A stretch of 64,000 nucleotides of DNA from Ciborinia camelliae (Eukaryota > Ascomycota > Leotiomycetes > Helotiales > Sclerotiniaceae). The notes beneath the pieces are model-generated. The model was given only the letters and a program-made list of their open reading frames with translations. It searched no databases and was not told the DNA's origin. The stretch lies in NCBI GenBank assembly GCA_025890175.1, contig JANPYM010000007.1, forward strand, positions 1,988,209 to 2,052,208. Reading direction: 5' to 3'. The position numbers were made by a program, and so were the translations under genes. Below, one piece after another: positions 22,158 to 32,926 of the stretch (positions are counted from its first letter, which is position 1; every line of letters starts with the position of its first letter).

Positions 22158-24840
22158 ATGGATCCACGGCAAAACAAACCCGCTACCAGGAAATTCTTGG
22201 TACCTCCTGTGAAGGTGGCATGCTTAGAATGGTAATATGATTCTTATCAATATTTCTTGGAAGATGTTTACCAACATAATGCAGTCGTGCTGCACGCACC
22301 CGATGCAATGGTAAAACACCCTGTGCGAATGTAAGTGGTTCTGTGGAACATCAACAATACAATGAATACTGTACTCAATCTCATTAGTGCGCCAACCGAG
22401 GTTGTGATTGCGTTTATACGGCGAGTAAGAGAGGCGGTGCAAGAAGACGCAAGAAACCTACCAATGGCGAAGGACGTATAGAACAATCACCACCAAATGA
22501 GCTTCGTATGTTAGCAGAACACCTAACTTCCAAACTTTATTCTAACGTGTCATTAGTTACTGGACCAGCTTCAGCGGTTTCATTGGCCACTCCTGGCGCT
22601 GGTCTCCTTCAAAAAGATGAGCAATTGGACTTTGATATGGATTTTGACTTTGACGCAAATTTTCTGGGACATTCAGAGTCTTTAGCGATAAATGATGGCT
22701 TCTTGCCTCAACCTATGGTAGAGAATGCCTTTGAAATGAACTTAGAGAATCCTGTAGTCAGGACCTATGATAACGATGAGGATATGTAAGTTCATATTTA
22801 CATGCAAATGTTGAATAACATGACTGACTGACTAAATCTAACGCGGTAGTTTGGGCGCCTACTATGTTTATATTCATCCATATTTTCCTGTTCTTCCACC
22901 TCCTTTATTGCATCAAGCCGTTGACAAGTTTGAAACTGGAGTACGAGGGATAAACGACATATTATTTCATAGCAGCAGCAATCCACAATTTCAACCTGCT
23001 TCTCCGATGACCCTTGCGGCCTCTGCACTCCTTGCACTGATTCCACATCCTGATGATCCTAGTCCCACATCCCCGGAATCCATCTTACTAAGAAGGAATC
23101 AAGCTCAAGTTTTCGCTCAATTGGCCATTGATAGCGTTGAAACCGAGAATGAGATGATAGAGTCTATAATGGACCCTGGGGAGGCTCTAAGCACGCAAGA
23201 GCCTCAGATATATCGAACGCAGATTCACCCACAAGTAAGATTGGAAGCGGAGAGTACAGTTGCATTACTTCTCCTATGTACTTATGAATACGCCCAACGT
23301 GGCAATATTTCGAAGATGCGAAAACGATGCGGACAAGCTTTGGTATCTGCTATGGATTTAGGGTTACATTCGAAAGGTAAAGAGGTTTATGATTACGCCG
23401 AATCAGACAGGAGAATATGGTGGATGACGGTATGATTCCGACTTGTGATCTAGATTCATCTCCAGCTCCAGTGTTCAATACTAACTACTGAAAGTATGTC
23501 TGCGTTTGTCAGGGTTCCATTCTTAGTTGCATGGTATGCTTCACTTGCAATGCCCCTCTTATTCTATCTTCTGACGAAGGTTAAATAGGCACCCACCATT
23601 CTTCTTTCTGATCCAAGATTCACCACGCCACTGCCTGCGTTTTCATGCGATTCGAATGTAAGTGTAAATGTCCTTTTCTCAATCTGTAATTGCGGCAAAC
23701 TAAATTATTGAACATAGGCTTGGGATGTCTTTCTTGAAGCACAAAGAATGATTGCCACAGCAACTCAATTCGTGATTGATCTCGAATCATCTTTGAAAAC
23801 AGACTGCCACAATCTAATTCTTTGGGAGAAAATGATCGAACTCGAAAAGACCATTGGGCCTCTAGTTCAAGAGACGGAAAGGTTCTCTTATGCAAACGTA
23901 GATGAGATGGATCCCTCCGAAAGAGTCGTGGCGAAAAGCCTACGAATTATGACTTGTATCAAGTTGAATAGGTAATTACGTTCATTATCTTCTTAAACGA
24001 CACCATCGCTGACACCGTTGAAGTGCGAGGATTAAAATTCATCGATATTGTGCGTTCTCTGATATGCCAGTATTTACAAAGAAGCATTGCGACTTGTCCT
24101 CCACCCCTGTTGCAGTGACAAACTCACCACCTAGTGCCTGTGGTTGCAGCAACGACTTACAGCAAGCCACAGCCAGTTTTGCACAAAGCCCCGGTGTTCT
24201 TAAATCGCCAATACCGGACAATGCTTCTGTCTTCGACTCTCCGATTTTGCCATTCAGTGGTCGGTTTTCTTCAAAAGTATGCATGCAGTCTGCATTCAAT
24301 ATAGCCCAATCTTTTCATGCTTTGCCATTTCCACGACCTTATGATCTGAGGAAGCCTTCTTACTGGGCCGATTCTAAGCAAATTAGAGATACACCTCGCA
24401 TGATGCCCATCTTTGCATGTTGCGCTATGCAGAGTAGCTATGCGATGATCATGCTCTGTCACAAGACACTTGCAATTAGGCAAGCTAGCCCGATTGAAGA
24501 TGGACTTCGGAAGAGAACCGATAAATTGTTGCTTCAGTTACACGACGGTATCAAAATGATCCTGGATGCCTTGGAGAATTACTCAACGGCAAATGAGGCT
24601 TTGACAGGAATGCGAGGTAAGTTCCATTGATTGTGAAGAGATGACGAAAAATACTGACTAGAGTCACCTCGAAGATCAAATACGAATGGCAATGGAGTCT
24701 GTCGCAGCTGTCCAGAACCAAACTTCGGACTTGGTATCGGTTGGTGGTGCTTAACAGGTGCTCGAGCTGAGGATTATCCCTCATCATTTGGGGTTTGGCC
24801 CGTGGCGTTGAGTTGGGGGTTCAATGTTCTTTCAAAGTAA
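22158..24840 (+). CDS. Zn2Cys6 fungal transcription factor, nine exons
   Basis: Exons 22158-22231, 22285-22330, 22388-22785, 22850-23429, 23495-23533, 23589-23657, 23718-23971, 24024-24616 and 24662-24840 give 743 residues. The DNA-binding cluster is split over the first three exons: Cys22, 25, 32, 38, 41 and 48 in the spacing C-x2-C-x6-C-x5-C-x2-C-x6-C, with an extra Cys46. A basic KRGGARRRKK follows. An acidic, phenylalanine-rich stretch (DMDFDFDANF) is a possible activation patch. The middle-homology region carries YIHPYFPVLPPP, SDRRIWWMT and NSARIKIHRY, as in Fungal_trans-type regulators. No target or inducer can be read from context. The last exon is uncertain: the GT-AG junction at 24616/24662 opens a frame to 24840, yet the other frame from 24665 to 24754 (EDQIRMAMESVAAVQNQ) looks more protein-like (see findings). 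Confidence 0.87.
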
Positions 24841-25339
24841 ACTTCAACTAAAGAAACACGGTCTGTACTTATTCTTCATTGGGTTACTTGTGTCCATGGA
24901 TTGAGGGCTCACAGGCAATGTCTCATCAACCATATATCAAAATCTTATCTCAACCAGGAAATTATTGAATATATCGATATTCACCCGTTTCACCTGCTTT
25001 TCAAATCCCATCTGCGTCTTTCATTACCTCAATCAGCAGGATGTGTTAGGTTTGCAGTGCTAATATGCTGTTTTAAATCAACTTCGACCATGCCACGTAC
25101 ACAGTTTTGAAGACGCAAGTGTTAAGTGTTCTCTATATCACCACATTGGTATAATTTCAAAGACTTGCCAGCTTTGCAGGGAGAGGGTGTCGGCATTCTG
25201 TGTTTAAGTTATAATATTTACTCAATATCATAGTCTTAGTATATGGAGCACGCAGCCCCAAAAGCTCCATAAATCACCCCGCTGCGGCATCTTCAGTGGC
25301 GAAGCCATCCCATTCATCGCCGTTGTTATTTATGTTCAT

Positions 25340-25393
25340 CATCCTCATCCATATAATCATCCTCATCCATATAATCATCCTCATCCATATAAT
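25340..25393. repeat. 18-bp unit repeated three times
   Basis: CATCCTCATCCATATAAT occurs three times in perfect tandem. In one frame it encodes an artificial-looking HIIILI repeat, so it is treated as a microsatellite-like array and not as a coding sequence. Confidence 0.9.
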
Positions 25394-26050
25394 CTCGCTT
25401 CAATATCTTCAGCACATCTTCATTTGGCCACAGTCCATTATAAACATCTATGGCAAACTCCCACTCCAACTCATACCAAGACCCATCAGAACTACCGAAA
25501 TGTCAGTCCTTTTTCGTCACCATATTCACAATTAAGGGTCCAAACTGAAGTACACACCTCAAATCAAAAGCATCCCCCGCCAACATTTTCGCACGTATAA
25601 GTATCGTTGCCACAACAGCATCATATTCTTTTCGAGCCGTTTTGCAGAGACATAAATCTCCACACTCAAGTTCTGTCAAGACGAAATCTTGAAGGCTGTT
25701 TTCCCCGTTGATGCATATTCCGTTCCGTATTCTGTAGCATATAATCTCCACACGATTATTGTAGATACAATGCACAATAATACAACAATAATATAGTATA
25801 GAATTGCTACCTACCATAGGCGCGTGGGCGAAACACGTGTAGGCAGCTTATCTCAATTTTCAGACCCTCGTGGTAGTTTAACGAATTTACCACATTTTGT
25901 AATTTCGCGAGAATTTTATTAGCATTTTAGTACTAAAATGACTTAAGTTTTTCGGAATTCGGCCTACCCTCAAATTCGACCTACCCTCAAATTCGAATTC
26001 TACCCCTCATCTCCCTCAAATTCGATTCACCTCTCGAAATCGACAATAAC

Positions 26051-26397
26051 AGGGGTAGATTTATCAGGTCACATGGAGACTAGACTAGCGTAGTATTAGT
26101 TCAGGACCTTGCTTATAAGCAATCCCAGTTTAGATCTTCAATCCACATCCCTTTTCGACAAGACCAACATATTTTCTTCGACCTACCCCTCATTTCCCTC
26201 AAATTCGAATCCTACCCCTCATCTCTCTCAAAATACGATTCACCCCAAATTCGACGTGCCCCACTTCACTTTCAAAATTCGACGTACCCAGTAACAGGGG
26301 TGGATTTATCAGGTCACATGGGGACTATACTAGCGTAGTATTAGCTTAGGACCTTGCTTATAAGCAGTCCCAGTTTAGATCTTGAATCCACATCCCC
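26051..26397. repeat. ~242-bp imperfect tandem duplication
   Basis: The segment from ACAGGGGTAGATTTATCAGG (about 26050) to about 26153 recurs at about 26293-26397 with roughly one mismatch per ten bases. Shared anchors include AGGTCACATGG, CTAGCGTAGTATTAG and AGGACCTTGCTTATAAGCA. Upstream spacer text with CTCAAATTCGA and CTACCCCTCATCTC also recurs (about 25971-26035 and 26180-26250), so the duplicated unit spans the spacer too. Confidence 0.85.
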
Positions 26398-26768
26398 TTC
26401 TACTGAAACAATAGTATTTTCTTACCCCCCCTACATTCACTTCAAATTATACAGTCTCTTGCGCCACTTACGTCATCCCTACACCTATGCGCTACCCCAC
26501 ACGATTCTACGCTTTCGATTCTACGATTCGACTACGTTTCAGCCTCAGAACCTTATTTCGACTTCGAGTTCAAATTCAAGTTCGCCCAGATCATTATATT
26601 GAGGAATCCCATTCTCTTCCTTGCTACTCTGATGCGGTAGTGGGGGAACTGGTAGCCAATCATTGCGTGAGACACTCGCCTAGTGTCGTACGGTACGATA
26701 TAGCATACGATTCGATTCCCATCGCATCGTCACGCAGTAAAGCCAGTAGTTGATGGAAGGCAGGAATG

Positions 26769-26840
26769 GGCATAGCATAAGGCATAGCATAAGGCATAGC
26801 ATAGGGCATAGCATAGGGCATGCAGGGCATGCAGGGTATA
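26769..26840. repeat. 12-bp minisatellite GGCATAGCATAA
   Basis: Four 12-bp units run from 26769 to 26816: two end AA and two end AG. They are followed by two 9-bp GGCATGCAG units. In one frame this reads as alternating HSIRHSIG. No gene evidence surrounds it. Confidence 0.9.
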
Positions 26841-27492
26841 CAGGATATATTAGGGCAGGAGTTCTTCATATGTATCTAGCTTTTAGGGAAGTTGCCAATA
26901 TTGCAATCCTAGTGAATAGGTTTAGGTATACATATGATTGTATTAGGCTTATTAGTACGATCTACAGGCATATAAGCCCTCTTCGTAGCATCCACCTAGA
27001 ACCTAATATATCACATCATATTATACTACTATTATACCATTCACATATCACATATTATACTGTGCATATACCACCAAGAGTGATACCAACAGTTCAATTT
27101 ACCAAACTATTGTCAGGATCATCTCTGCCATACGATCGAAGAAGCGAGAGATCGGCAGACATTAACTCATTCATGCATAGGAGTCCATGCCATGGAACAA
27201 TTTTTGGATTCCGGGGGTAAGGCTCCAAAGAAACGCACCAAAAAGCGCAAGAGACGTGAAGCAAAGAGTGGAACGGTCTAAGAAACGCACCAGCTTCACT
27301 TCAGCGAAGTACGACACCTTCTTTTGAGTCATCGACAGACTCTTTAAATTTGACGGTGACGCATGTATTGCCATCATTCAACGCTGTATTTGGGTCTTGA
27401 CTGGACCCTCCTATTATCTCCACCATACAATCCTACATACGCACCCGCAAACTTCCATGGAATACCGAGCTCATCGATAAATCTAGAGAATC

Positions 27493-27813
27493 TTAATTAT
27501 CCTTCTCCCGAGAAGCCCTGGCTAGTATTCCTAAATCTATGAATACATTCTTTCGCCTAAGAAACATAACTCGCTCTTGGCATCTAGATACGGCCCGGAT
27601 ATTGACACTGTTCTTTCGGAGTTTCGGTTTTTGTGTATCAAGTTTCCATGATGTGTCGAGAGTGCTGAGATTCTTTTCAATCTCTCGAATAAGTTCGTTT
27701 ACCTCCCAAACTCCGTGGAAGGGGCTATTGCCGCTACGGACCAAGGAAAGCAGCTGCTTGCCATCGTAGTCGATTTTATCTGACGTCTTGGGCCAATTGT
27801 CGTTGATGTACAT
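27493..27813 (-). CDS. Hypothetical short frame or gene remnant
   Basis: A 106-codon frame starts at the ATG at 27813. It has reasonable amino-acid composition (for example YDGKQLLSLVRSGNSPFHGVWEVNELIREIEKNL) but no recognised domain, signal peptide or membrane segment. A possible splice acceptor (CACAATTAG) lies just upstream on the minus strand, so it could be the terminal exon of a longer gene whose 5' part I could not trace. It lies in repeat-rich DNA, so a decayed fragment is equally likely. Confidence 0.35.
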   Translation of the reverse strand: MYINDNWPKTSDKIDYDGKQLLSLVRSGNSPFHGVWEVNELIREIEKNLSTLDTSWKLDTQKPKLRKNSVNIRAVSRCQERVMFLRRKNVFIDLGILARASREKDN

Positions 27814-29443
27814 GATGGGGGCTAATTGTGAGTGAGAGTTCTGGGAAGTACGATATTGATCTCTAAATGATGGTTGCGAAGTGTCACGCGTCAGGAGGGT
27901 GGAAGTATGGAAGAGTCTTGGTTATCTTAGGTATTGTAGTTTTCAGGGAAGCGTAGTGCAGGTTGGAATACCTACTCCATGAGGAACCGTACTAGGCCCT
28001 ATTAGGCGCTCACGTGCCTTTGCTAGCAGCAACAATACTACAACGGTATCTACCCTACTGTTGCTGACCATCACACTACCGCACACGCGTGACTGTTCAT
28101 TATCCTTGAGATGAACCAACAATAATGTGTGACGTTGTGATCGTTAGCTTTACCACTGCGCCAACTGATCTAAAAAGGTATAATTCTAGACTATAAATCT
28201 AGAAGCTAATGTACTATATATAGACTGATGCTATACTAGCTAGCTTCGTATCCCGTACCCGAGGCATTTCACGGGGTGGTTACCCTACCCTGTAGAAAGG
28301 AAATCCAAATGTGGAAAACGACCTCGACGGCACACAAAATTGAACCATCCTTTTAGTGGTTTCCGCAGAAAATTTTCTTCGCCAAGGCTCTGAAATATAA
28401 TAGACCATTATAAGTTCTAGCTTTTTTCAGCTTATAAATTAGAAAAAAACCACAAGATTTTATAGAGTTTTCTATAGAAGAAAATAGGCATGAAAGTCAG
28501 ATACATAGATAAGGCCCCTTTGGGTCGCGCAAGAAGTATAGATTATTTCTTGTTTAAGGTTTGTAATAAATTATATATCTTTACATTTAATATATAGTTT
28601 ATAAGAAGAAGTAATTGAATTGAAGATGATCTAAAGCTAAGTCTATAGTCAGCGTATTGGTTTCACCATGGGTAGTGAAGACGTAATAATACTATGACTT
28701 CGTATTGTATTGCAGCTTATTTTTCCAAACTCTATCCAACGAAGACATTATAAATATCGTCAGCGAGCCAGCTGGGAACAACGAGTGAGAATGTTAATAG
28801 CCAAGCTGACCACCATGACTTAACTTCACGCAACGCAACTTAGTAACTCAACTCAACACTAACCAAACCCAACAACCCTCTCGCCCATCCATGGCTTTCT
28901 TCTAGCATCCCTCGCCTCCCCATACGCGGTTCCTCCCGCTTCTTATTTCGACGTCTCCCAAAACAATGTTTTCTCGCATTCAGCATCCGGCACTCTCACC
29001 CGAATCTTCAATCCAATCAAGTACTACCTAGTACCACCTCATAACGAAACACTATGCTTACAACCTAGGAAAGTGCCGCTTATTCATCCTCAAGAAATTA
29101 GGTGGTCAAATCCTACTACCTATCTAGGTAGGTGGGTAGTTTGTATCACAATGACTAAGAACCAACGTGATCTCGGCTACCATGTCAGCCAATCTTCTTG
29201 TGTGTAAAGCTTACCATTTAGGTAACCAGAAATCCTTTGAAGGATTTTAGGCCTTCTCGTACTGATGATTTTAGGCCCTTGTTTGTTATGGTGGCATGAT
29301 GGATGGGCTGGCTTAGACAATTTTCTATAGTTGGAGTCTGGTGGATTTGGGTATGTTTTTTTGGTATGGGAGGTTGAAATTATGAGGTAATTGGATTGGG
29401 GTGGGAAAGTTTGTGTAATTGTGCTTGTGCGATAGGTTTGAAT

Positions 29444-29474
<31 letters not shown>

Positions 29475-29637
29475 GGGTTCTTGGGTTCGATTTCAATAGC
29501 TTCATCTAATATCAATTCATTCTCTTTTCACTTCATTGTTTCTTTCATATAGTATTTTCTTTGGATTTAGTTTTTACTTCTTCATTCATTTTACCATTTT
29601 CTCTTCATCCGAAATCAATTCGAACCTCATCATCAAA
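27814..29637. other. AT-rich intergenic region
   Basis: No gene is supported. It holds a tRNA-like/Pol III-promoter-like segment at about 28090-28170 and a segment at about 28653-28740 that resembles 60323-60410. A TAGGTAGGTGGG motif is at about 29127, and a TA microsatellite spans about 29448-29474. The last 100 bp are a CT-rich leader of the PL7 gene. Confidence 0.5.
29448..29474. repeat. TA dinucleotide microsatellite
   Basis: An uninterrupted TA run, about 165 bp upstream of the PL7 start codon; probably polymorphic in length. Confidence 0.9.
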
Positions 29638-30459
29638 ATGTCTCCTAGATTCACCATCGCTCAAATCCTCGTCCTCCTCCCCTTCCTCGGCCTTGCCATC
29701 GCCGCACCCGCCGAAAAGTCTTCTACCACCACTTCTACCTCTGCCGCGCACAGTACTGTTCTCGCCGCCGGCAATTTGAAGCCTACCTGTGCTCCAGGAG
29801 GCAACGTCGATCTTTCAAAATGGACTCTCCAACTCCCCTCCGGAACCCAAGGTCATCCGGACTCCGTCGCCGGCTCCAAACTAGCCGGCTGCTCCGGCTA
29901 CCAACAGCCAGACTATTTCTTCACCTCTGCCACCGACGGTTCGATCGTGATGAAGGTTCCCGGCGGAGTATCAAGCGGATGTGTCACCACGGCCAACTCC
30001 AAGCATTGCCGTACCGAGCTCCGGGAAACGAGTCCCAGTTCCTGGAATCCCAGCTCCGGTACCAATAAACTCAGCGCCACCCTGAAAGTAATCACGGCCG
30101 ATGATTCGGCGCATGGAACCGTCATTGGACAAATCCACATCGATGATAGTGTATCCACCAAGCCCGTGTGCGAGCTTTACTATAACTCCAAGGGAGTTAT
30201 CTCCATGGGCGTGGAACAAACGAGAGAGGGCGGGAATGAAATTGTTACACCAGTGGGGAGTGTGGCGATTGGGTCGAAGTTCTCGTATGTGATTGCTTAT
30301 GAGGGGGGTAAGTTGACCGTGGCTATTAATGGTGGTGCGCCCAAGGTATTGGACACTTATAAGTTGAATAACCCAAAGAGCTACTTCAAGGCTGGAAACT
30401 ATAACCAGGGAAATAGCAAGTCTGAGGTTCACTTCTTCGCCATTGATGTCCAACATTAG
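29638..30459 (+). CDS. Polysaccharide lyase family 7 (alginate-lyase-2 fold), secreted
   Basis: Single exon, 273 residues. The start is the ATG at 29638 in context CATCAAAATG. The frame extends to 29536, but those codons read as a pyrimidine leader. Residues 1-23 form a signal peptide (cleavage near IAA-APAE), followed by a Ser/Thr-rich linker. The three PL7 signature blocks are all present: RTELRE (125-130), QIH (165-167) and YFKAGNYNQ (249-257). PL7 enzymes cleave uronic-acid polymers such as alginate by beta-elimination with a Tyr/His pair, and some fungal members act on other polyuronates. QIH is the variant commonly linked to G-containing substrates. Substrate here is unknown, and no other carbohydrate-active gene adjoins it. 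Coding GC is higher than the flanks. Confidence 0.93.
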   Translation: MSPRFTIAQILVLLPFLGLAIAAPAEKSSTTTSTSAAHSTVLAAGNLKPTCAPGGNVDLSKWTLQLPSGTQGHPDSVAGSKLAGCSGYQQPDYFFTSATDGSIVMKVPGGVSSGCVTTANSKHCRTELRETSPSSWNPSSGTNKLSATLKVITADDSAHGTVIGQIHIDDSVSTKPVCELYYNSKGVISMGVEQTREGGNEIVTPVGSVAIGSKFSYVIAYEGGKLTVAINGGAPKVLDTYKLNNPKSYFKAGNYNQGNSKSEVHFFAIDVQH

Positions 30460-31539
30460 AGGAATGATGGGGATCGGTAGTGATTACTAAGGATCAATGG
30501 TTGAATGTGGGCTATAGAGAGGAATGTTTTGTGTTTAACATTTTTGTTTTTTTTGGTTCGAGTTATTAGTTTTCCTTTATTATTATTATCATCATCATCA
30601 TGGGGGTTTCCTTTCGTCGGGGTTTGGATTTGTAAATTAACTATCGGCAGTTTGGACCTGAGTTGAGTTCCGGAAAAGTAGCAAGAATATATATATTTTC
30701 CGGCATGCATTTCTTCATGTATGTTTTGACCCAAAATTTCAGCCCACTCATCTAAGTAAACTTCTCCCTATCATTTCCCCAATGCAAAAGAAACAACAGG
30801 CCTTCATGATTCATCGTCCTCACTCCGGCAACCTGTATCTGTACGAGCACTTCGTAATAGCAGTCAATACGGAGTACTCGAGGATGACTATGCCTTATGA
30901 CTAGTCGTATAACCATTGTAGCCAATTTCCTTGATCAACCACAGTAGATATTTTTCATTTAGGAAATAGCCTGTATCGATTCTATCGAAAACTGACAATG
31001 ACTCTCCATCAGTAAATAACCATAACTTCACAACAAGAATAATCTCATTTGAATATTCCTTCCTTCTCAACACATGTACAGAACCGATAGGACAAGACTT
31101 CCAGATTCCAAAGCTTCGTCAGTTCACGCCGAGAATGAAGGAACCTGCTACAGTACTGATGTCCATCGTGAGAGCTCATGAATGTTAAAGTGTTATTCTT
31201 TAAGTTAGTCTCTTATATGTGTGTAACAAAATGATAGATTGTTTGGGTTCAAGCCATGAAATTCAATGTAGAGTTGAAGAGCAGTAGTGAAGGGACAATT
31301 GTAGCCGCAGATTTTTACGGGTGTAGATGGTCAAACGAATAGTTTCTAAAAAATTACGATGTCTAAATAATCCGTGGCGTAACTTACCTAATCCAAAGCC
31401 ACACCACGCACCGCCACACCACACATCCACCTACGTAAATGCCTACCCCACCCTTCAATCCGTACCGATATATTTTGAATTTTGCCGTCTATCTCCAACA
31501 AACAGAACAAACTGTGACCATTCGAGCTCACTCGAACAA
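30460..31539. other. Intergenic, PL7 to tRNA-Tyr
   Basis: It contains an ATT/ATC triplet run (about 30577-30602) in the PL7 3' flank. A minus-strand 61-codon frame at 30888-31073 has no support. Nothing else is seen. Confidence 0.5.
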
Positions 31540-31626
31540 CTCTCGGTCGTCTAGTTGGTTTATGACGTCAGACTGTAATTGAATATTGTAATCTGGATGT
31601 CGCGCGTTCGACTCGCGCCTGAGAGA
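31540..31626 (+). tRNA. tRNA-Tyr(GTA) with 12-nt intron
   Basis: The acceptor stem is CTCTCGG/CTGAGAG with one G-T pair, and the discriminator is A. The D-arm contains AGTTGGTT, the anticodon stem is TCAGA/TCTGG, and the T-arm is CGCG-TTCGACT-CGCG. The loop CTGTAA places anticodon GTA at 31575-31577. A 12-nt intron (31579-31590) sits after position 37, the canonical place; eukaryotic tRNA-Tyr genes carry introns there. A T-rich Pol III terminator follows (TTCTTTTTTGC and T9). The sequence closely follows yeast tRNA-Tyr in the acceptor and T-arm. Confidence 0.96.
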
Positions 31627-32365
31627 CTTCTTTTTTGCTTTTTTTTTCCTATTCATTTTTGCCCTCTATAAATGGTTTCGGAGAGAATAGAGAAATGGGA
31701 ATTTTTTGTTTTATTTTTGAGGTGTGGGAGGTGGGGCAAGTGGAAGGGGATGTGGTGGGGTGGTGATGGTGGGGTAGTTCGTAGTGGGTGAATACCGGTC
31801 TTGAAGAAAATGTTCGAAATTGATCCAGGCGGATACGATTATCATCCCAATTGATGAGTGAGATATATATATATCAATCAATCAATGACAAGAATAGTTC
31901 TCAAAAAATATATACCTTTTTTTCTGTTGAGAATGAATAAAAAAGGAAGCGTGTGTTCACCCCTATCATTTCCCACCTGTATCTAATATTGGAGATAAGT
32001 TTCCGGCTACCTGTGCAGGTATTGGCAATAGGTATCTTTTCCAAATGCATGCATGCATGCATCCATCGTTTCATTTCATGAGTTTACTCTACCAGAAAAA
32101 CAATATATCTTCCCTAGAACTACCCCACGCCTCTCTCCTCATTCTCTCCTTTAAGCCAACCCAAGCCAAGTAGAACGACAATGTAGGGTATACTCATCAT
32201 CTCCACCATTACTACTTACCCCACCCATACCCGTTAAGTGTAGCATCGCCAAAATTCTCCCAAACAAAAATTTCATCAACATCAATAAAAAAAACTTCTT
32301 GTCCTCAAATCCAAAAAAAAATCAAAAACAAAAAAAGATATTCATTCGTAGAATGAAATTCACAT
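31627..32365. other. Spacer between two tRNA genes
   Basis: It contains T-rich termination signals at both ends, an AT microsatellite (31864-31875), ATCA repeats (31875-31886) and an ATGC repeat (32045-32061). No gene. Confidence 0.6.
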
Positions 32366-32437
32366 TGGACTAGCGGCGAATCGAACGCCGGACCTCTCCC
32401 ATGCTAAGGGAACATTATACCACTAAACCACAAGCCC
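32366..32437 (-). tRNA. tRNA-Ala(AGC)
   Basis: Read on the minus strand, this 72-nt gene starts GGGCTTG and ends CTAGTCC plus discriminator A. The third acceptor pair is G-T, which is the G3:U70 identity element of alanine tRNA. The anticodon stem is TTCCC/GGGAG-like around loop TTAGCAT, giving AGC (32405-32403). The T-arm is GGCG-TTCGATT-CGCC. There is one acceptor mismatch (T6/T67). A T7 terminator lies downstream on the minus strand (about 32328-32334). Confidence 0.92.
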
Positions 32438-32926
32438 GTTTTGTACTTTTTGTATACAAGGTGGCTCGGAGCTTAATATATATATTTCGCCGAACCATGC
32501 CGCTTTTATTTCGCTTTTCATAAATTACTCGTAAATTGATTTCTGATTTTCGTAATCCTAATCCTAATTCTAATTTCATACCTCCCAACTTTTATTTTCT
32601 CGTATTTCTAATACCGTATTGTACTGTGACTATTCCCAATCTCCGATTTCTGTATTCCCTTTAACTGCAATGTAACTATTCCCAATCCCAATTCCTGTAT
32701 AATATATTCTAAAAATAATAAAATAGCTTTTACCACTTTTAATATCTTTCATTCTTATTTATTTCTGTATCCTTTAACATTCGACTCTTTGGTTCTTTGG
32801 TTGGTGTTTTCTCCACTTGTGTATTGTCTGATAATTAATTCACTTAGTTATCTTCTTCGTCTGTCAAGATTTCTATCAGTGAAACCTTTGTCTTTTTCCT
32901 TATATTCTGCTTTTTTGCAGGAAGTT
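32438..32926. other. AT-rich spacer
   Basis: Low-complexity AATCCTAATCC/ATTCCCAATC-type sequence, with near-repeats of CTATTCCCAATC at about 32628 and 32678. No coding signal. Confidence 0.5.

Larger units (their letters stand above)
24841..27492. other. Repeat-rich, non-coding 2.6 kb
   Basis: It contains an 18-bp triplication, a 12-bp minisatellite and a ~242 bp tandem duplication, listed separately. Open frames here are translations of repeats. At 27191-27280 a 29-codon frame encodes a very basic peptide (KKRTKKRKRRE) with no other support. Confidence 0.5.

Noticed and set aside
7912..24840. Secondary-metabolite cluster around the Ayg1-like gene and the Zn2Cys6 regulator
   Set aside because: No polyketide synthase, NRPS, P450 or other tailoring enzyme lies between or beside them, and they are 13 kb apart with unrelated genes between.
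25296..25535. 79-codon frame with HIIILI repeats
   Set aside because: It is the translation of the 18-bp tandem repeat.
26750..27220. 156-codon frame beginning with HSIRHSIG repeats
   Set aside because: The first part is the 12-bp minisatellite and the rest is AT-rich with no recognisable domain.
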